64,000 nucleotides of DNA from an uncultured Gammaproteobacteria bacterium (GCA_947258655.1 CAMYJD010000022.1:1-64000); one strand, 5' to 3'. Positions 9,342-21,040 are shown, numbered from the stretch's first letter. Notes: a model not told the origin generated them from the letters alone. Translations and numbers: made by a program.

Positions 9342-10693
9342 CACTGCGCCGGCGTTTATTACTAGCAGCAAGCATCATCCTGTTTGTCTTTCTTGGTCTG
9401 ACTGGTCTGGTACTGGACCGCGCCTATACCCATAGCGCCGAGCAGGCCGTACGCGAGCGCCTGCGTGGACAGGTGTTTGTCATGCTGGCCGCGGCCGATT
9501 TTGATGAGCAACAGCAACACCTGAGCGTCGATGAGCCGCTGCCGGACCCGAAATTATCATCGCCGCAATCAGGCCTGTATGCGGGTATCTACGCCGCATC
9601 GGGTTCACTTGTATGGAAGTCACCATCGGCCCTCGGTCTGGGTCTGCCGCGTTCTGCGCATGCTGAAATAGCACAGTGGCACTTCGCACAATTACAGGAT
9701 GAGCAGGGCAATCCCTATTTCAGTATGAGCTTTGTTGCCGCCTGGGAAACCGCGCAGGGGCGGCTGTCACGTTATGTGTTCCAGGTGCTGGAGGACTATA
9801 CATTGTTTAACCGCCAGGTCTCCGGTTTTCGTAATGAACTGTGGGGATGGTTGTTGGGTGTGACGGTGATGCTGTTGCTGGCTCAGGCGGTGATTCTGGC
9901 CTGGAGCCTGAAGCCGCTGCGTAAAGTGGCTGTCGATCTCGATCGCGTCAAGGCGGGTGATGCCGATCGTCTGCAGGAAGACTATCCAGGTGAGATCAGT
10001 GCTTTGACCGCAAGTATCAATACCTTCGTCGATTCCGAGCGCAGCCGGCGTGATCGTTACCGTAATACCCTTGCCGACCTTGCCCATAGCCTGAAGACTC
10101 CACTGGCTGTGTTGAAGACAGGCATTGACGCCAGTGACAGGAATCATGATCAATCCATGCACGAACAGCTTGATCGTATGACACAGATTGTCGACTATCA
10201 GTTACAACGTGCGTCGGCGACGGGCAGAAGTAGTCTCGGCGCGAGCGTGCCGTTGCTGGAAAACATCGAACGCCTGATAAACACGCTCACCAAGGTGCAT
10301 GCAGACAAAGGTATTCGCTGCGATATCGACATCGATGCCGAGTTGCAATTTCCGGGTGAGGAGGGTGATTTGCTCGAGATGGCCGGCAATCTGCTTGAGA
10401 ATGCCTATAAATGGTCGCAGGGTAATATTCGTGTCAGTGCAGGTATCCATGCTGTCTCAAGCGACAGAAAATTGCTGGAGCTGCGCGTCGAGGATGATGG
10501 CAAGGGTATCCCCCAGGCACGCCGGACCGAGGTGCTGCAACGGGGGAAACGTGCCGATGAGAACGTCAGCGGGCATGGTATCGGCCTGGCGGTCGTGGAG
10601 GAAATCGTCAGTGTATATGGTGGCAGTTTTGCTATCGACGATAGCCAGGATCTTGGCGGCGCGTGTATGCTTGTAAGCATCCCCGTTGCATGA
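9338..10693 (+). CDS. PhoQ-like sensor histidine kinase
   Basis: ATGA overlap with the regulator; H-box LADLAHSLKTPLAVLKTG; N-box GNLLENAYKW; G-box DDGKGIP, GHGIGLAVVEEI. Confidence 0.9.
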   Translation: MTLRRRLLLAASIILFVFLGLTGLVLDRAYTHSAEQAVRERLRGQVFVMLAAADFDEQQQHLSVDEPLPDPKLSSPQSGLYAGIYAASGSLVWKSPSALGLGLPRSAHAEIAQWHFAQLQDEQGNPYFSMSFVAAWETAQGRLSRYVFQVLEDYTLFNRQVSGFRNELWGWLLGVTVMLLLAQAVILAWSLKPLRKVAVDLDRVKAGDADRLQEDYPGEISALTASINTFVDSERSRRDRYRNTLADLAHSLKTPLAVLKTGIDASDRNHDQSMHEQLDRMTQIVDYQLQRASATGRSSLGASVPLLENIERLINTLTKVHADKGIRCDIDIDAELQFPGEEGDLLEMAGNLLENAYKWSQGNIRVSAGIHAVSSDRKLLELRVEDDGKGIPQARRTEVLQRGKRADENVSGHGIGLAVVEEIVSVYGGSFAIDDSQDLGGACMLVSIPVA

Positions 10694-10785
10694 CAGATCG
10701 CCGCATAGCAACGCTTGCACATTATAATCTGTGAGCAGTGACTGAACTTTTGGATACAACACATCCGCATTGCAGGAAATGAATA

Positions 10786-11583
10786 ATGAGCATGAAACGC
10801 TTGCTGGAGATTATGGAGAAGCTGCGCGATCCCGTCGATGGCTGTCCGTGGGACAGGCAGCAGGACTTTGCCACACTGGTGCCGTATACGATCGAAGAGG
10901 CATACGAGGTAGCTGATACGATCGCACAACAGGATTACAAGGAGTTGTGTGAGGAACTCGGGGATCTGCTGTTTCAGGTCGTGTTTTATGCGCAGATCGC
11001 GCGCGAACAGCAGTTGTTCGATATTAATGATGTTACCGCGGCCATTGTCGACAAGCTGGTCAGGCGACACCCGCATGTATTTGCAGATGAGCGCATCGAA
11101 TCGGCCGAAAAACAGACCCAGGCATGGGAGGAGCATAAACGCCGGGAGCGTGCGCAAAAATCAGGTGAGGATAGCGCAGCACCCAGTGAGCTGGATGGTA
11201 TTGCAAAATCCCTGCCTGCCCTGGTACGCGCGCAAAAGCTGCAGCGGCGTGCCGCCAGGGTCGGCTTTGACTGGGATGAGATTGCGGCGGTTTATGCCAA
11301 GTTGTTTGAGGAGGTGGATGAGGTGCGTGCAGCCGCACACTCCGCTGATGAGGATGCACTCGAAGACGAAGTCGGTGATCTGTTGTTTGCCGGCGTCAAT
11401 CTCGCCCGCTTTCTGAACGTCGATGCCGAACATGCCCTGCGCCGTGCGAATGACAAATTTGAGCGCCGTTTCCGGGACGTGGAGGAGCGTGTGGCCTCTG
11501 AGGACGGGGATATGCAGATGATGTCGGTCGCGGAACTGGATGAGATCTGGGAAGCAGTCAAATCTCAACAGAACAAAGATTGA
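10786..11583 (+). CDS. mazG: Nucleoside triphosphate pyrophosphohydrolase MazG
   Basis: LRDPVDGCPWDRQQDFATLVPYTIEEAYEV and EELGDLLFQVVFYAQIA. Confidence 0.95.
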   Translation: MSMKRLLEIMEKLRDPVDGCPWDRQQDFATLVPYTIEEAYEVADTIAQQDYKELCEELGDLLFQVVFYAQIAREQQLFDINDVTAAIVDKLVRRHPHVFADERIESAEKQTQAWEEHKRRERAQKSGEDSAAPSELDGIAKSLPALVRAQKLQRRAARVGFDWDEIAAVYAKLFEEVDEVRAAAHSADEDALEDEVGDLLFAGVNLARFLNVDAEHALRRANDKFERRFRDVEERVASEDGDMQMMSVAELDEIWEAVKSQQNKD

Positions 11584-11705
11584 CAATGTTGATGCCCGGC
11601 CTGCAATGTCTGTTTCAGGATGAGCGCTACTGTTTGTTGATATTTTATCTGCCTGCCTGATGACAGGATGCTATTAGCTGGTGTTTTTGATCAAGGGTTA
11701 TAATC

Positions 11706-12119
11706 ATGTTTATTCGAGACACAGAACTACGCTTTCATTGCACAGGCTGTGGCCGTTGCTGTCTGGGGCATGCAGATGAGCATTACATTGAATTGCTGCC
11801 GGGCGAGGCTGGTAAGATCAGGCAGTTCCTGAATCTCGACAAGAAAAGTTTCAGGCGTGATTGCCTGGTCAGCCTGGGAAGCAAATCCAAGGGCATCAGG
11901 ATCAATGCACAGGGTCGTTGCATATTGCTGGACGACAATGACCGTTGTTCGGTCTACCCGGTCAGGCCGCGCCAGTGTATGACCTATCCCTTCTGGCCGG
12001 AGTTACTACAAGCGCCTGAAGCCTGGCATGCCGAGTCCGCTCGTTGCGAGGGTATCGGTCAGGGTGAGGTTGTTTCAAGTTCCCATATCAGCAAGCAATT
12101 GAAGTTGCTGGGGTCGTGA
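11706..12119 (+). CDS. YkgJ-family cysteine cluster protein
   Basis: FHCTGCGRCC...DDNDRCSVYPVRPRQCMTYPFWPE. Confidence 0.85.
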   Translation: MFIRDTELRFHCTGCGRCCLGHADEHYIELLPGEAGKIRQFLNLDKKSFRRDCLVSLGSKSKGIRINAQGRCILLDDNDRCSVYPVRPRQCMTYPFWPELLQAPEAWHAESARCEGIGQGEVVSSSHISKQLKLLGS

Positions 12120-12303
12120 TTAAGCAGGTGACAAATGCCGTCGCATGTCGTACTCGATTTTTGCTGAATGTTGACTATCCTTATCTGTGAGGCCCTGTCG
12201 AATGGGAGGCAGAAGGGGCATGTCAGCATGCTGTTTCGATAGAAGTGCAAATATTACATCAATATACTGTTGTGTATCTGTATACAAAATCTGGGAGTGA
12301 ACG

Positions 12304-12657
12304 ATGCCGGATATTATGAAATTTATTCTGAATGAAGAATCTATACAGTCGGATCCGAACGGCTATCTGTTGAATCTGGAAGACTGGTCTGAAGACGTGG
12401 CAGCAATGCTGGCTACAGAAGAAGACATAACACTGAGCGAACAGCATTGGGAAATCATTCATTTCCTGCGCGATTATTATCTCGAACATGGTATCTCTCC
12501 CAATGTACGTTCACTGATGAAAATGATTGCGAAAAAACTGGGTGCCGAGAAAGGCACACGCAAGTACCTGTATGACCTGTTCCCGCTCGGCCCGTCCAGG
12601 CAGGGTTGCAGAATAGCCGGCCTGCCGCGGCCTAATGACTGCATTGATTTGTCATGA
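12304..12657 (+). CDS. DsrC/TusE family sulfur-relay protein
   Basis: GYLLNLEDWSEDVA...LSEQHWEIIHFLRDYYLEHGISPNVRSLMKMIAKKLG...KYLYDLFPLGPSRQGCRIAGLPRPNDCIDLS with both C-terminal Cys. Confidence 0.9.
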   Translation: MPDIMKFILNEESIQSDPNGYLLNLEDWSEDVAAMLATEEDITLSEQHWEIIHFLRDYYLEHGISPNVRSLMKMIAKKLGAEKGTRKYLYDLFPLGPSRQGCRIAGLPRPNDCIDLS

Positions 12658-12659
12658 AG

Positions 12660-12838
12660 GCAGGGGAAAGATACAAGATAAAAGATACAAGCTGGTTTAT
12701 CCTTGCCCTTTCTGCTGCTTGACGTATCTACATCCATTAAAATAACTATATAAAAATATTATGGCCGGCGAATGCCGGCCATACATTCCCTTGTATCTTT
12801 TCACTTGTATCTTGTATCTTATATCCTTTCTTTTTAAA
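12660..12838. repeat. Dispersed intergenic element, AAGATACAAG/CTTGTATCTT family (copy 1)
   Basis: Left arm aaagatacaagataaaagatacaag; central palindrome ATGGCCGGC-GAAT-GCCGGCCAT (12761-12782); right arm cattcccttgtatcttttcacttgtatcttgtatctta. Confidence 0.75.
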
Positions 12839-12862
12839 CAATAATAAAAGGATGCCCCTCCT

Positions 12863-14053
12863 ATGGAATCACTCAGATCCGGAAATGATGTCTTATTCGT
12901 ATTGTTAGGTGCGATCATGGTACTGGCTATGCATGCCGGCTTCGCCTTTCTCGAGGTGGGTACCGTACGCCGTAAAAACCAGGTCAATGCACTGGTCAAG
13001 ATTATTACCGATTTTGCCATGTCGACGATTGCCTATTTCTTTATCGGCTATAGCCTGGCCTATGGCATCGATTTCTTTGCTGCGGCGGGCACGCTGACAG
13101 AGAAAAACGGCTACGAGCTGGTCAAGTTCTTTTTCCTATTGACGTTTGCGGCGGCCATTCCGGCCATTGTCTCGGGAGGTATTGCCGAGCGCGCGCGCTT
13201 CTACCCGCAACTGATCGCGACCGGCCTGCTCGTTGCCCTGGTCTATCCATTATTCGAGGGCATGGTATGGGGGCAGATTGCCGGCCTGCAGGGCTGGCTG
13301 GAGGCGCGCTTCGGGTTCGGTTTCCACGACTTCGCCGGTTCGGTGGTCGTGCATGCGATGGGCGGCTGGATCGCACTGACGGCCGTATTGCTGCTGGGCT
13401 CGCGCCACGGGCGCTATGGCAAGTCCGGTGAAATATTTGCCCATCCGCCGTCCAATATCCCGTTCCTGGCATTGGGCGCCTGGATCCTGACGGTCGGCTG
13501 GTTCGGTTTCAATGTCATGTCGGCGCAATCCATCGAGGGCATCAGCGGGCTGGTGGCCGTGAATTCATTGATGGCCATGGTCGGTGGGATATTAACGGCA
13601 TTGATTGTCGGTAAAAATGACCCGGGATTCATACATAACGGCCCACTCGCCGGTCTCGTCGCGGTCTGTGCCGGCTCTGACGTCATGCACCCGCTGGGTG
13701 CGCTGGTCACCGGCGCCGTGGCCGGGGCATTATTCGTTATTACCTTTACCCTGACCCAGAACCGCTGGAAGATCGATGATGTACTCGGTGTCTGGCCTCT
13801 GCATGGCCTGTGCGGGGCATGGGGTGGGATCGCTGCGGGTATCTTTGGTCTGACCTCGCTCGGCGGTATGGGCGGGGTTGCATTCATGCCGCAGTTGCTC
13901 GGTACGCTGGCGGGTATTGCCGTTGCCCTGCTTGGAGGTTTTATTATCTATGGCGCGCTCAAATTGCTGGTCGGACTGCGTCTGACCCAGGAGCAGGAAT
14001 ATCAGGGTGCCGATCTATCCATTCACAAGATTGCATCGATGGCGGAAGACTAA
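12863..14053 (+). CDS. amtB: Ammonium transporter (Amt family)
   Basis: MVLAMHAGFAFLEVGTVRRKNQVN, DFAGSVVVHAMGGWIAL, FGFNVMSAQ, DDVLGVWPLHGLCGAWGGIAAG. Confidence 0.93.
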   Translation: MESLRSGNDVLFVLLGAIMVLAMHAGFAFLEVGTVRRKNQVNALVKIITDFAMSTIAYFFIGYSLAYGIDFFAAAGTLTEKNGYELVKFFFLLTFAAAIPAIVSGGIAERARFYPQLIATGLLVALVYPLFEGMVWGQIAGLQGWLEARFGFGFHDFAGSVVVHAMGGWIALTAVLLLGSRHGRYGKSGEIFAHPPSNIPFLALGAWILTVGWFGFNVMSAQSIEGISGLVAVNSLMAMVGGILTALIVGKNDPGFIHNGPLAGLVAVCAGSDVMHPLGALVTGAVAGALFVITFTLTQNRWKIDDVLGVWPLHGLCGAWGGIAAGIFGLTSLGGMGGVAFMPQLLGTLAGIAVALLGGFIIYGALKLLVGLRLTQEQEYQGADLSIHKIASMAED

Positions 14054-14480
14054 AAGTAGCGAGTGGCGAGTGGCTAGTAGCGAGGTTGTTTGAAGATAGA
14101 AATCAGTCTTTTTTCTGACTGCGAGCCACTTGTACCTGGCTACTCTGAATCACCAGTAGGAGTTAATGGCTCAAGGAAGGTTTGTTGAAACTATGTACCC
14201 GCTTTTTCTAGCCAATAGCTACTAAATCCATCGCAGGAATAAGCTGCATAGGGAAAATGTATAGAAGCTATATACCGACCTTTTCTAGCTACTAGCCACT
14301 AGCTACTAAAACAATCACAGGAATAAGCTGCATAGGGAAAATGTATAGAAGCTATATACCAGCCTTTTCTGGCAACTAGCTACTAAATCCATCGCAGGAA
14401 TAAGCTGCATAGGGAAAATGTGTAGAAGCTATATACCGGCCTTTTCTAGCTACTAGCCACTCGCCACTAGCTACTGAAAA
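14054..14480. repeat. Repeat block: inverted arms of AGTAGCGAGTGGC/GCCACTAGCTACT units flanking three ~80-bp tandem copies
   Basis: 'caggaataagctgcatagggaaaatgtRtagaagctatatacc' occurs at about 14234, 14318 and 14395 (periods 84 and 77 bp); arm motif also at 21010-21040. Confidence 0.8.
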
Positions 14481-14481
14481 T

Positions 14482-14558
<77 letters not shown>

Positions 14559-14587
14559 AATATTTGTTGTTGCCGAGTATCAGCGAA

Positions 14588-15589
14588 TTAATAACTTCTT
14601 TCAACCGAAAAATCGGCCAGTGACAGCATCGCATCGATATATCGCGATGGTGGGAATATTCTCAATGCTTCACGGGCCTTTTGCGCCTCATTACGCGCCA
14701 GTTGTGCCGTATAAGCGATCGCATCGGTGGCCTGAATTGCTGCCATAACGGCCTCTATATTTTCCAGTCCGCCTTCTTCAATCGCATGGCGAACTACCTT
14801 GGCCTGTTCTTCGTTGCCGTGCTGGATGGCGTAGATCAGCGGCAGGGTTGGTTTACCCTCTGCCAGGTCATCACCAATATTCTTGCCCAGTTCATTGGCA
14901 TTCGAACTGTAGTCGAGAACATCATCGACCAGTTGGAAAGCGGTTCCCAGATGCATGCCATAGCTTGCCATTGCCCTGATCTGCTCTTCCGTACTATCTG
15001 ATAGTAATGCGCCGAGTTCCGAGCCTGCTTCAAACAGCTTGGCGGTCTTGCAATGAATCACATCCAGGTAACTTTCTATTGTCGTGTCAGCATTGTGTAC
15101 ATTCAGCAGCTGCATGACTTCACCTTCGGCGATCGTGTTGGTTGCATGAGCCAGTATATCCATGACCCGCATACTGTCCACCTTGATCATCATCTCGAAG
15201 GCGCGTGAATAGACAAAATCACCGACCAGTACGCTGGCCTCATTGCCCCAGATGGCATTGGCGGTCTGCTGGCCACGACGCATATTGGATGCATCGACGA
15301 CATCGTCATGCAGCAATGTGGCAGTATGAATGAATTCAATAATCGCTGCGACCTGGTGGTGTCTGTTGCCCTGGTAGCCACAGGCGCGCGCACTAAGCAG
15401 GACAAGGATGGGTCTGATCCGTTTTCCACCACTGCTAATAAGGTAATTACCCAGTTCGCCAATCAGGGCTACGTCAGAGTAAAGGGACTTGCGAATCAGG
15501 TCATTCACGGCATCCATATCATCATGGATCAGGTCGCGGATGTCCTTCAGGTCCATACGGTCCCTGTTTTCTGCTGTTTTTGTCTGCAT
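14588..15589 (-). CDS. ispB: Octaprenyl-diphosphate synthase
   Basis: [15 protein letters not shown] and [10 protein letters not shown] aspartate-rich motifs; adjacent to rplU-rpmA, a common arrangement. Confidence 0.92.
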   Translation of the reverse strand: MQTKTAENRDRMDLKDIRDLIHDDMDAVNDLIRKSLYSDVALIGELGNYLISSGGKRIRPILVLLSARACGYQGNRHHQVAAIIEFIHTATLLHDDVVDASNMRRGQQTANAIWGNEASVLVGDFVYSRAFEMMIKVDSMRVMDILAHATNTIAEGEVMQLLNVHNADTTIESYLDVIHCKTAKLFEAGSELGALLSDSTEEQIRAMASYGMHLGTAFQLVDDVLDYSSNANELGKNIGDDLAEGKPTLPLIYAIQHGNEEQAKVVRHAIEEGGLENIEAVMAAIQATDAIAYTAQLARNEAQKAREALRIFPPSRYIDAMLSLADFSVERSY

Positions 15590-15749
15590 ATCGATGGATT
15601 TAAACTGTTTACGGGCTTTTCGGTCTGCGTAGTGTACCTATCTCGACCTGATCCTGCCAGAAAATTGTCAAATTGATTGACGAGAGGCCGTGAAATGGCT
15701 AGAATTGCCAGCTCTTTTAGTTTTGGTCATAAGTACAGGGTGATCTATT

Positions 15750-16064
15750 ATGTACGCCGTAATACAAACAGGTGGCAAGCAATACCGCTTAAGTGCGGGT
15801 GATACAGTACGCGTCGAGACACTGGATGCGGAAGAGGGAGCCTCTGTTGAGTTTGACAATATTCTGATGGTGGCCGATGGCGATAACATCCAGCTGGGCA
15901 CACCGTATGTCGAAGGCGGTAAGGTTGTGGCCAAGGTCAAGGCCCATGGCCGTCACAAAAAGATCGAGATCATCAAGTTCAATCGCCGCAAGCATTACGA
16001 CAAGCGAACCGGTCATCGACAAAATTATACTGAACTGGAAATCACCGATATCCAGGCGGGTTAA
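15750..16064 (+). CDS. rplU: 50S ribosomal protein L21
   Basis: [25 protein letters not shown]...[20 protein letters not shown]. Confidence 0.98.
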   Translation: MYAVIQTGGKQYRLSAGDTVRVETLDAEEGASVEFDNILMVADGDNIQLGTPYVEGGKVVAKVKAHGRHKKIEIIKFNRRKHYDKRTGHRQNYTELEITDIQAG

Positions 16065-16085
16065 TCGACACAAGAGGCGCAAGCA

Positions 16086-16349
16086 ATGGCACATAAAAAA
16101 GCAGGCGGTAGTACCCGCAACGGTCGCGATTCCGAGTCCAAACGTCTGGGAATCAAGCGTTATGGTGGTGAAGAAGTGCTGGCAGGAAACATTATCGTAC
16201 GTCAGCGCGGCACACGTTTTCATGCCGGAAATAATGTAGGTTGTGGCAAGGACCACACCCTGTTCGCAAAGGAAAGCGGCAAGGTTGTATTCGAGGTCAA
16301 AGGCCCGAAAAACCGTAAATTTGTCAGCGTGGTTGCAAGCGAGGCTTGA
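16086..16349 (+). CDS. rpmA: 50S ribosomal protein L27
   Basis: [29 protein letters not shown]. Confidence 0.98.
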   Translation: MAHKKAGGSTRNGRDSESKRLGIKRYGGEEVLAGNIIVRQRGTRFHAGNNVGCGKDHTLFAKESGKVVFEVKGPKNRKFVSVVASEA

Positions 16350-16377
16350 TCCCCAGGCGAACCAGACGGTTGCTAAG

Positions 16378-16404
16378 AAACCCCGCCTGACGGCGGGGTT
16401 TTTT
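16378..16404 (+). terminator. Rho-independent terminator after rpmA
   Basis: AAACCCCGCC-TGAC-GGCGGGGTTTTTT. Confidence 0.9.
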
Positions 16405-16468
16405 GTTGTTATGCCTTTCAGTTCAAGGCGCTCGACTAGCTAGCGCCGCTAAACGCTGTCCCTGTTGA

Positions 16469-17603
<1,135 letters not shown>

Positions 17604-17604
17604 T

Positions 17605-18762
17605 ATGCATTCACGACAACAAATAACAACAGCCAGACGCTGGGTCGTCAAGATAGGTAGCGCGTTGTTGACCAATGATGGCCGTGGCCTGGATAAGGAA
17701 TCTATCGGTCGATGGGTCGATCAGCTGGCCGAGCTGCGCAGAAATGGTTGCGAGATCGTGCTGGTCTCGTCGGGCTCGGTGGCCGAAGGTATGTCGCGGC
17801 TGGGCTGGGATAAACGTCCGCATGCCCTGCACGAGCTGCAGGCGGCGGCAGCCGTCGGTCAAATGGGCCTGGTACAGGTGTATGAATCGCATTTCCAGCG
17901 TCATGGCCTGCATACCGCACAAATCCTGCTGACACACGAGGATCTGGCCGACCGGCAGCGCTATCTGAATGCACGTTCCACGTTACGCTCATTACTGGCA
18001 CTGGGTGTGATCCCGGTGATCAATGAAAATGATACCGTGGCCACCGATGAAATAAGGTTCGGTGACAACGATACGCTCGCGGCCCTGGCGGCCAATTTCA
18101 CCGAGGCCGATGTCCTTGTGATCCTGACCGATCAGCAGGGATTGTTTGACAAAGATCCGAGGACACATGCCGATGCTAAATTAATATCAGTCGGCCGGGC
18201 GGGTGACCCGGCGCTTGAAGGTATTGCCGGAGGGGCAGGCAAGTTCGGCAGGGGTGGCATGCTGACCAAGGTCGCGGCGGCGAGCCGCGCGGCGCGTTCC
18301 GGTGCCGCGACCGTGATCGCATCCGGAAGCGAGAAGGATATATTGTTGCGTTTACGTAATGGCGAAGACCTCGGTACTGTATTGCTGTCCGATGATGAAC
18401 CGTTGCTGGCACGCAAACAGTGGCTGGCTGGACAGTTAATGGTAAAGGGCAAGTTGTTTATCGATCAGGGCGCTGTCAAGGTGTTACGCGATCGTGGCAG
18501 AAGCCTGTTGCCGGTAGGCCTGACGGCTGTCGAGGGGAAATTCCGGCGCGGAGAATTGGTCGCTTGTGTGGGCCCGGACGGTGCCGAGGTTGCGCGTGGA
18601 CTGGTGAATTATAATGCCGACGAAAGCCGGCAGTTGATCGGTCAATCATCGGACCGGATTGAAGCGATATTGGGTTATGTCGATGAGCCTGAGCTGATTC
18701 ATCGTGACGATATGGTGATAACGGCAGGGGAAAGGGTAAAGATACAAGATAAAAGGGATTGA
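17605..18762 (+). CDS. proB: Glutamate 5-kinase (with PUA domain)
   Basis: [45 protein letters not shown]-terminal PUA region ending HRDDM. Confidence 0.96.
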   Translation: MHSRQQITTARRWVVKIGSALLTNDGRGLDKESIGRWVDQLAELRRNGCEIVLVSSGSVAEGMSRLGWDKRPHALHELQAAAAVGQMGLVQVYESHFQRHGLHTAQILLTHEDLADRQRYLNARSTLRSLLALGVIPVINENDTVATDEIRFGDNDTLAALAANFTEADVLVILTDQQGLFDKDPRTHADAKLISVGRAGDPALEGIAGGAGKFGRGGMLTKVAAASRAARSGAATVIASGSEKDILLRLRNGEDLGTVLLSDDEPLLARKQWLAGQLMVKGKLFIDQGAVKVLRDRGRSLLPVGLTAVEGKFRRGELVACVGPDGAEVARGLVNYNADESRQLIGQSSDRIEAILGYVDEPELIHRDDMVITAGERVKIQDKRD

Positions 18763-18817
18763 GACGTGAGCGTACGCTCACACATTCCCTTGTATCTTTA
18801 CTCTTTTCTCTTGTACC
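18724..18817. repeat. Dispersed AAGATACAAG/CTTGTATCTT element (copy 3)
   Basis: Left arm ggggaaagggtaaagatacaagataaaaggg lies inside the proB 3' end; palindrome GTGAGCGTACGCTCAC (18766-18781); right arm ACATTCCCTTGTATCTTTACTCTTTTCTCTTGTACC. Confidence 0.8.
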
Positions 18818-18819
18818 TG

Positions 18820-18860
18820 CCCACAAAAAAGGCCGGTCTGAGACCGGCCTTTTTTGTGGG
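18820..18860. terminator. Bidirectional terminator between convergent proB and rpsT
   Basis: CCCACAAAAAAGGCCGGTCT-G-AGACCGGCCTTTTTTGTGGG, perfect 20-bp arms. Confidence 0.95.
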
Positions 18861-18869
18861 CACTAGTAT

Positions 18870-19130
18870 TTACATTGCGCGAATCGCCTGGTTCAGACGA
18901 CTCTTGTGTCGCGCGGCCTTGTTTTTGTGGATCAGGCCTTTGCCTGCCATCTGATCAAGGGCAGGTACTGCTGATTTGTAAGCGGCTTCCGCGGCCGTCT
19001 TGTCACCTGCTGCTATCGCCTTGACTACATTTTTCATGTAGGTACGCATCATGGAACGCTGGCCGGCATTGCGCTGACGATGAGTTTCGGCCTGACGGGC
19101 CCTTTTTCTAGCTTGTGCTGAGTTAGCCAA
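18870..19130 (-). CDS. rpsT: 30S ribosomal protein S20
   Basis: [35 protein letters not shown]. Confidence 0.98.
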   Translation of the reverse strand: MANSAQARKRARQAETHRQRNAGQRSMMRTYMKNVVKAIAAGDKTAAEAAYKSAVPALDQMAGKGLIHKNKAARHKSRLNQAIRAM

Positions 19131-19351
19131 GGTAATACTCCTGCAAAGAATTCGCTTTCAAAGACCGGGCATATTGCTGATTTTTTCTCTGTTTGTCAAG
19201 TCATCTGGCCCGTTTGCAGGGATTATCTGGCTAGCGGCGGGTGAATTTTATAGTGTGCAGTCCACTAAAGTTGGTATTATGAGCATGAAATCGGTTGGGG
19301 AATCAGGCAACCTGGTGTATTTTCGATGTAAAAAGTATAAAAACACTAAAA

Positions 19352-20929
19352 ATGAGCAGAAAATTAATAAAATCCACCGCCATTGTCAGCGCCATGACCA
19401 TTCTGTCGCGCATACTGGGATTTGTGCGTGATATTGTCCTTGCCCAGGTATTTGGCGCCAAGGCGGCAACCGATGCCTTCTTTGTCGCCTTCAAGATACC
19501 CAATTTTATGCGCCGACTATTTGCCGAAGGGGCCTTCGCGCAGTCATTTGTGCCGGTATTGAGTGAGACCAGGGCGTCGGGCGATGAGCGTGCGGTCAAG
19601 GACCTGGTTGATCATGTGACCGGGACGCTGGGTTTATTGCTGCTTGTGCTGACCGTGCTCGGGATCCTGCTGGCGCCGGTCCTGATTATGGTATTTGCGC
19701 CGGGTTTTATTCTCGCCCAGGGAGACGAGCAGGCGGCCATGGCCAGTACCATGCTGCGCATTACCTTCCCGTATTTGCTGTTTATTTCGCTGACCGCGCT
19801 GGCTGGTGGTATCCTTAATACCTACGGGCGTTTTGCCGTACCGGCATTCACACCGGTGTTGTTGAACCTGTGCATGATCAGCGCCGCCGTGCTGCTGTCA
19901 CCGCGGATGGAAAATCCGGTCATGGCACTGGCCTGGGGTGTGCTGGCTGCCGGGATTGTGCAGTTGTTGTTTCAGTTTCCGTTTCTGCGCCAAATTCGCA
20001 TGCTCCCATTACCGCGCCTGAAGCGTGCCCATGCCGGTGTCGGCAAGATCATGAAATTGATGTTGCCGGCGATTTTCGGCTCATCGGTGGCGCAGATCAA
20101 TCTGTTGCTGGATACGGTCATTGCCTCGTTCCTGGCCGCAGGCAGCGTCAGCTGGCTGTATTATTCGGACCGTCTGGTCGAGTTCCCGTTAGGGGTTTTC
20201 GGTATAGCATTGGCAACCGTGATCCTGCCCAATCTATCCGGCCGTCATGCAGAAAAGTCGCCCGAGCTGTTTAGCATGACGCTGGACTGGGCCATGCGTT
20301 GGGGCTTGCTGATCGGTCTGCCGGCCACGCTGGGTCTATTCATGCTGGCAGTGCCGATGATTGTAACCCTGTTTCAATACGGGGAATTTAACGACAACGC
20401 AGTGGTTATGACATCGCTGAGCCTGATGGCCTACAGTCTCGGGCTGGTCGGGTTTATCATGGTCAAGGTACTCGTGCCCGGTTTTTTTGCGCGCCAGGAC
20501 ACACGCACCCCGGTACGTATCGGCATCGTCGCGATGGTGGCGAATATGTTGCTGAATATCATTATTGTCGTGCCGATGGCGATGAGCGGGGCTACCGCAC
20601 CACACGCCGGCCTGGCACTGGCGACGGCGTGTGCGGCCATTATCAATGCCACGTTGTTGTTTAACACGCTGAGAAGAAAAGGTATATACACAGCGCGGCG
20701 TGGCTGGTTGAAGTTGATCCTGCAGATCGTCATGGCCTGTACCGTCATGGGTGCTTACCTGGTGTGGGCCAGGGCAGATATAGGGCAGTGGTTACAATGG
20801 GGTGCCATGGATCGTGTCTGGAATCTGGCCATACTGATAGCTGTCGCCTCTGTCATTTATATATTGTCGCTATTGGCATTCGGTGCCCGCCCATGGCGCT
20901 GGCGCGTAAACATAATCGAAAGCAGCTAA
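19352..20929 (+). CDS. murJ: Lipid II flippase MurJ
   Basis: MSRKLIKSTAIVSAMTILSRILGFVRDIVLAQVFGAKAATDAFFVAFKIPNFMRRLFAEGAFAQSFVPV; internal ATG chosen over the ORF-track start. Confidence 0.95.
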   Translation: MSRKLIKSTAIVSAMTILSRILGFVRDIVLAQVFGAKAATDAFFVAFKIPNFMRRLFAEGAFAQSFVPVLSETRASGDERAVKDLVDHVTGTLGLLLLVLTVLGILLAPVLIMVFAPGFILAQGDEQAAMASTMLRITFPYLLFISLTALAGGILNTYGRFAVPAFTPVLLNLCMISAAVLLSPRMENPVMALAWGVLAAGIVQLLFQFPFLRQIRMLPLPRLKRAHAGVGKIMKLMLPAIFGSSVAQINLLLDTVIASFLAAGSVSWLYYSDRLVEFPLGVFGIALATVILPNLSGRHAEKSPELFSMTLDWAMRWGLLIGLPATLGLFMLAVPMIVTLFQYGEFNDNAVVMTSLSLMAYSLGLVGFIMVKVLVPGFFARQDTRTPVRIGIVAMVANMLLNIIIVVPMAMSGATAPHAGLALATACAAIINATLLFNTLRRKGIYTARRGWLKLILQIVMACTVMGAYLVWARADIGQWLQWGAMDRVWNLAILIAVASVIYILSLLAFGARPWRWRVNIIESS

Positions 20930-21009
20930 CAAGTTTACCCGGTCTGGTGCAGATAAATCGCGCTCTTCATAGCGGCATGAGAAAGCGTTTTCCGCCTATT
21001 ATTTCATCC

Positions 21010-21040
21010 TCGCTACTAGACACTCGCTACTCGCTACTGA
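21010..21040. repeat. Dispersed CGCTACTAGACACTCGCTACTCGCTACTG repeat
   Basis: Same arm motif as the block at 14054-14480; lies between murJ and ribF. Confidence 0.6.

Noticed and set aside
14230-14480. Possible CRISPR or phage attachment site next to tRNA-Pro
   Set aside because: Sequence between repeats is itself repeated, so no spacers; no integrase or prophage genes, and the repeat is not a tRNA 3'-end duplication.
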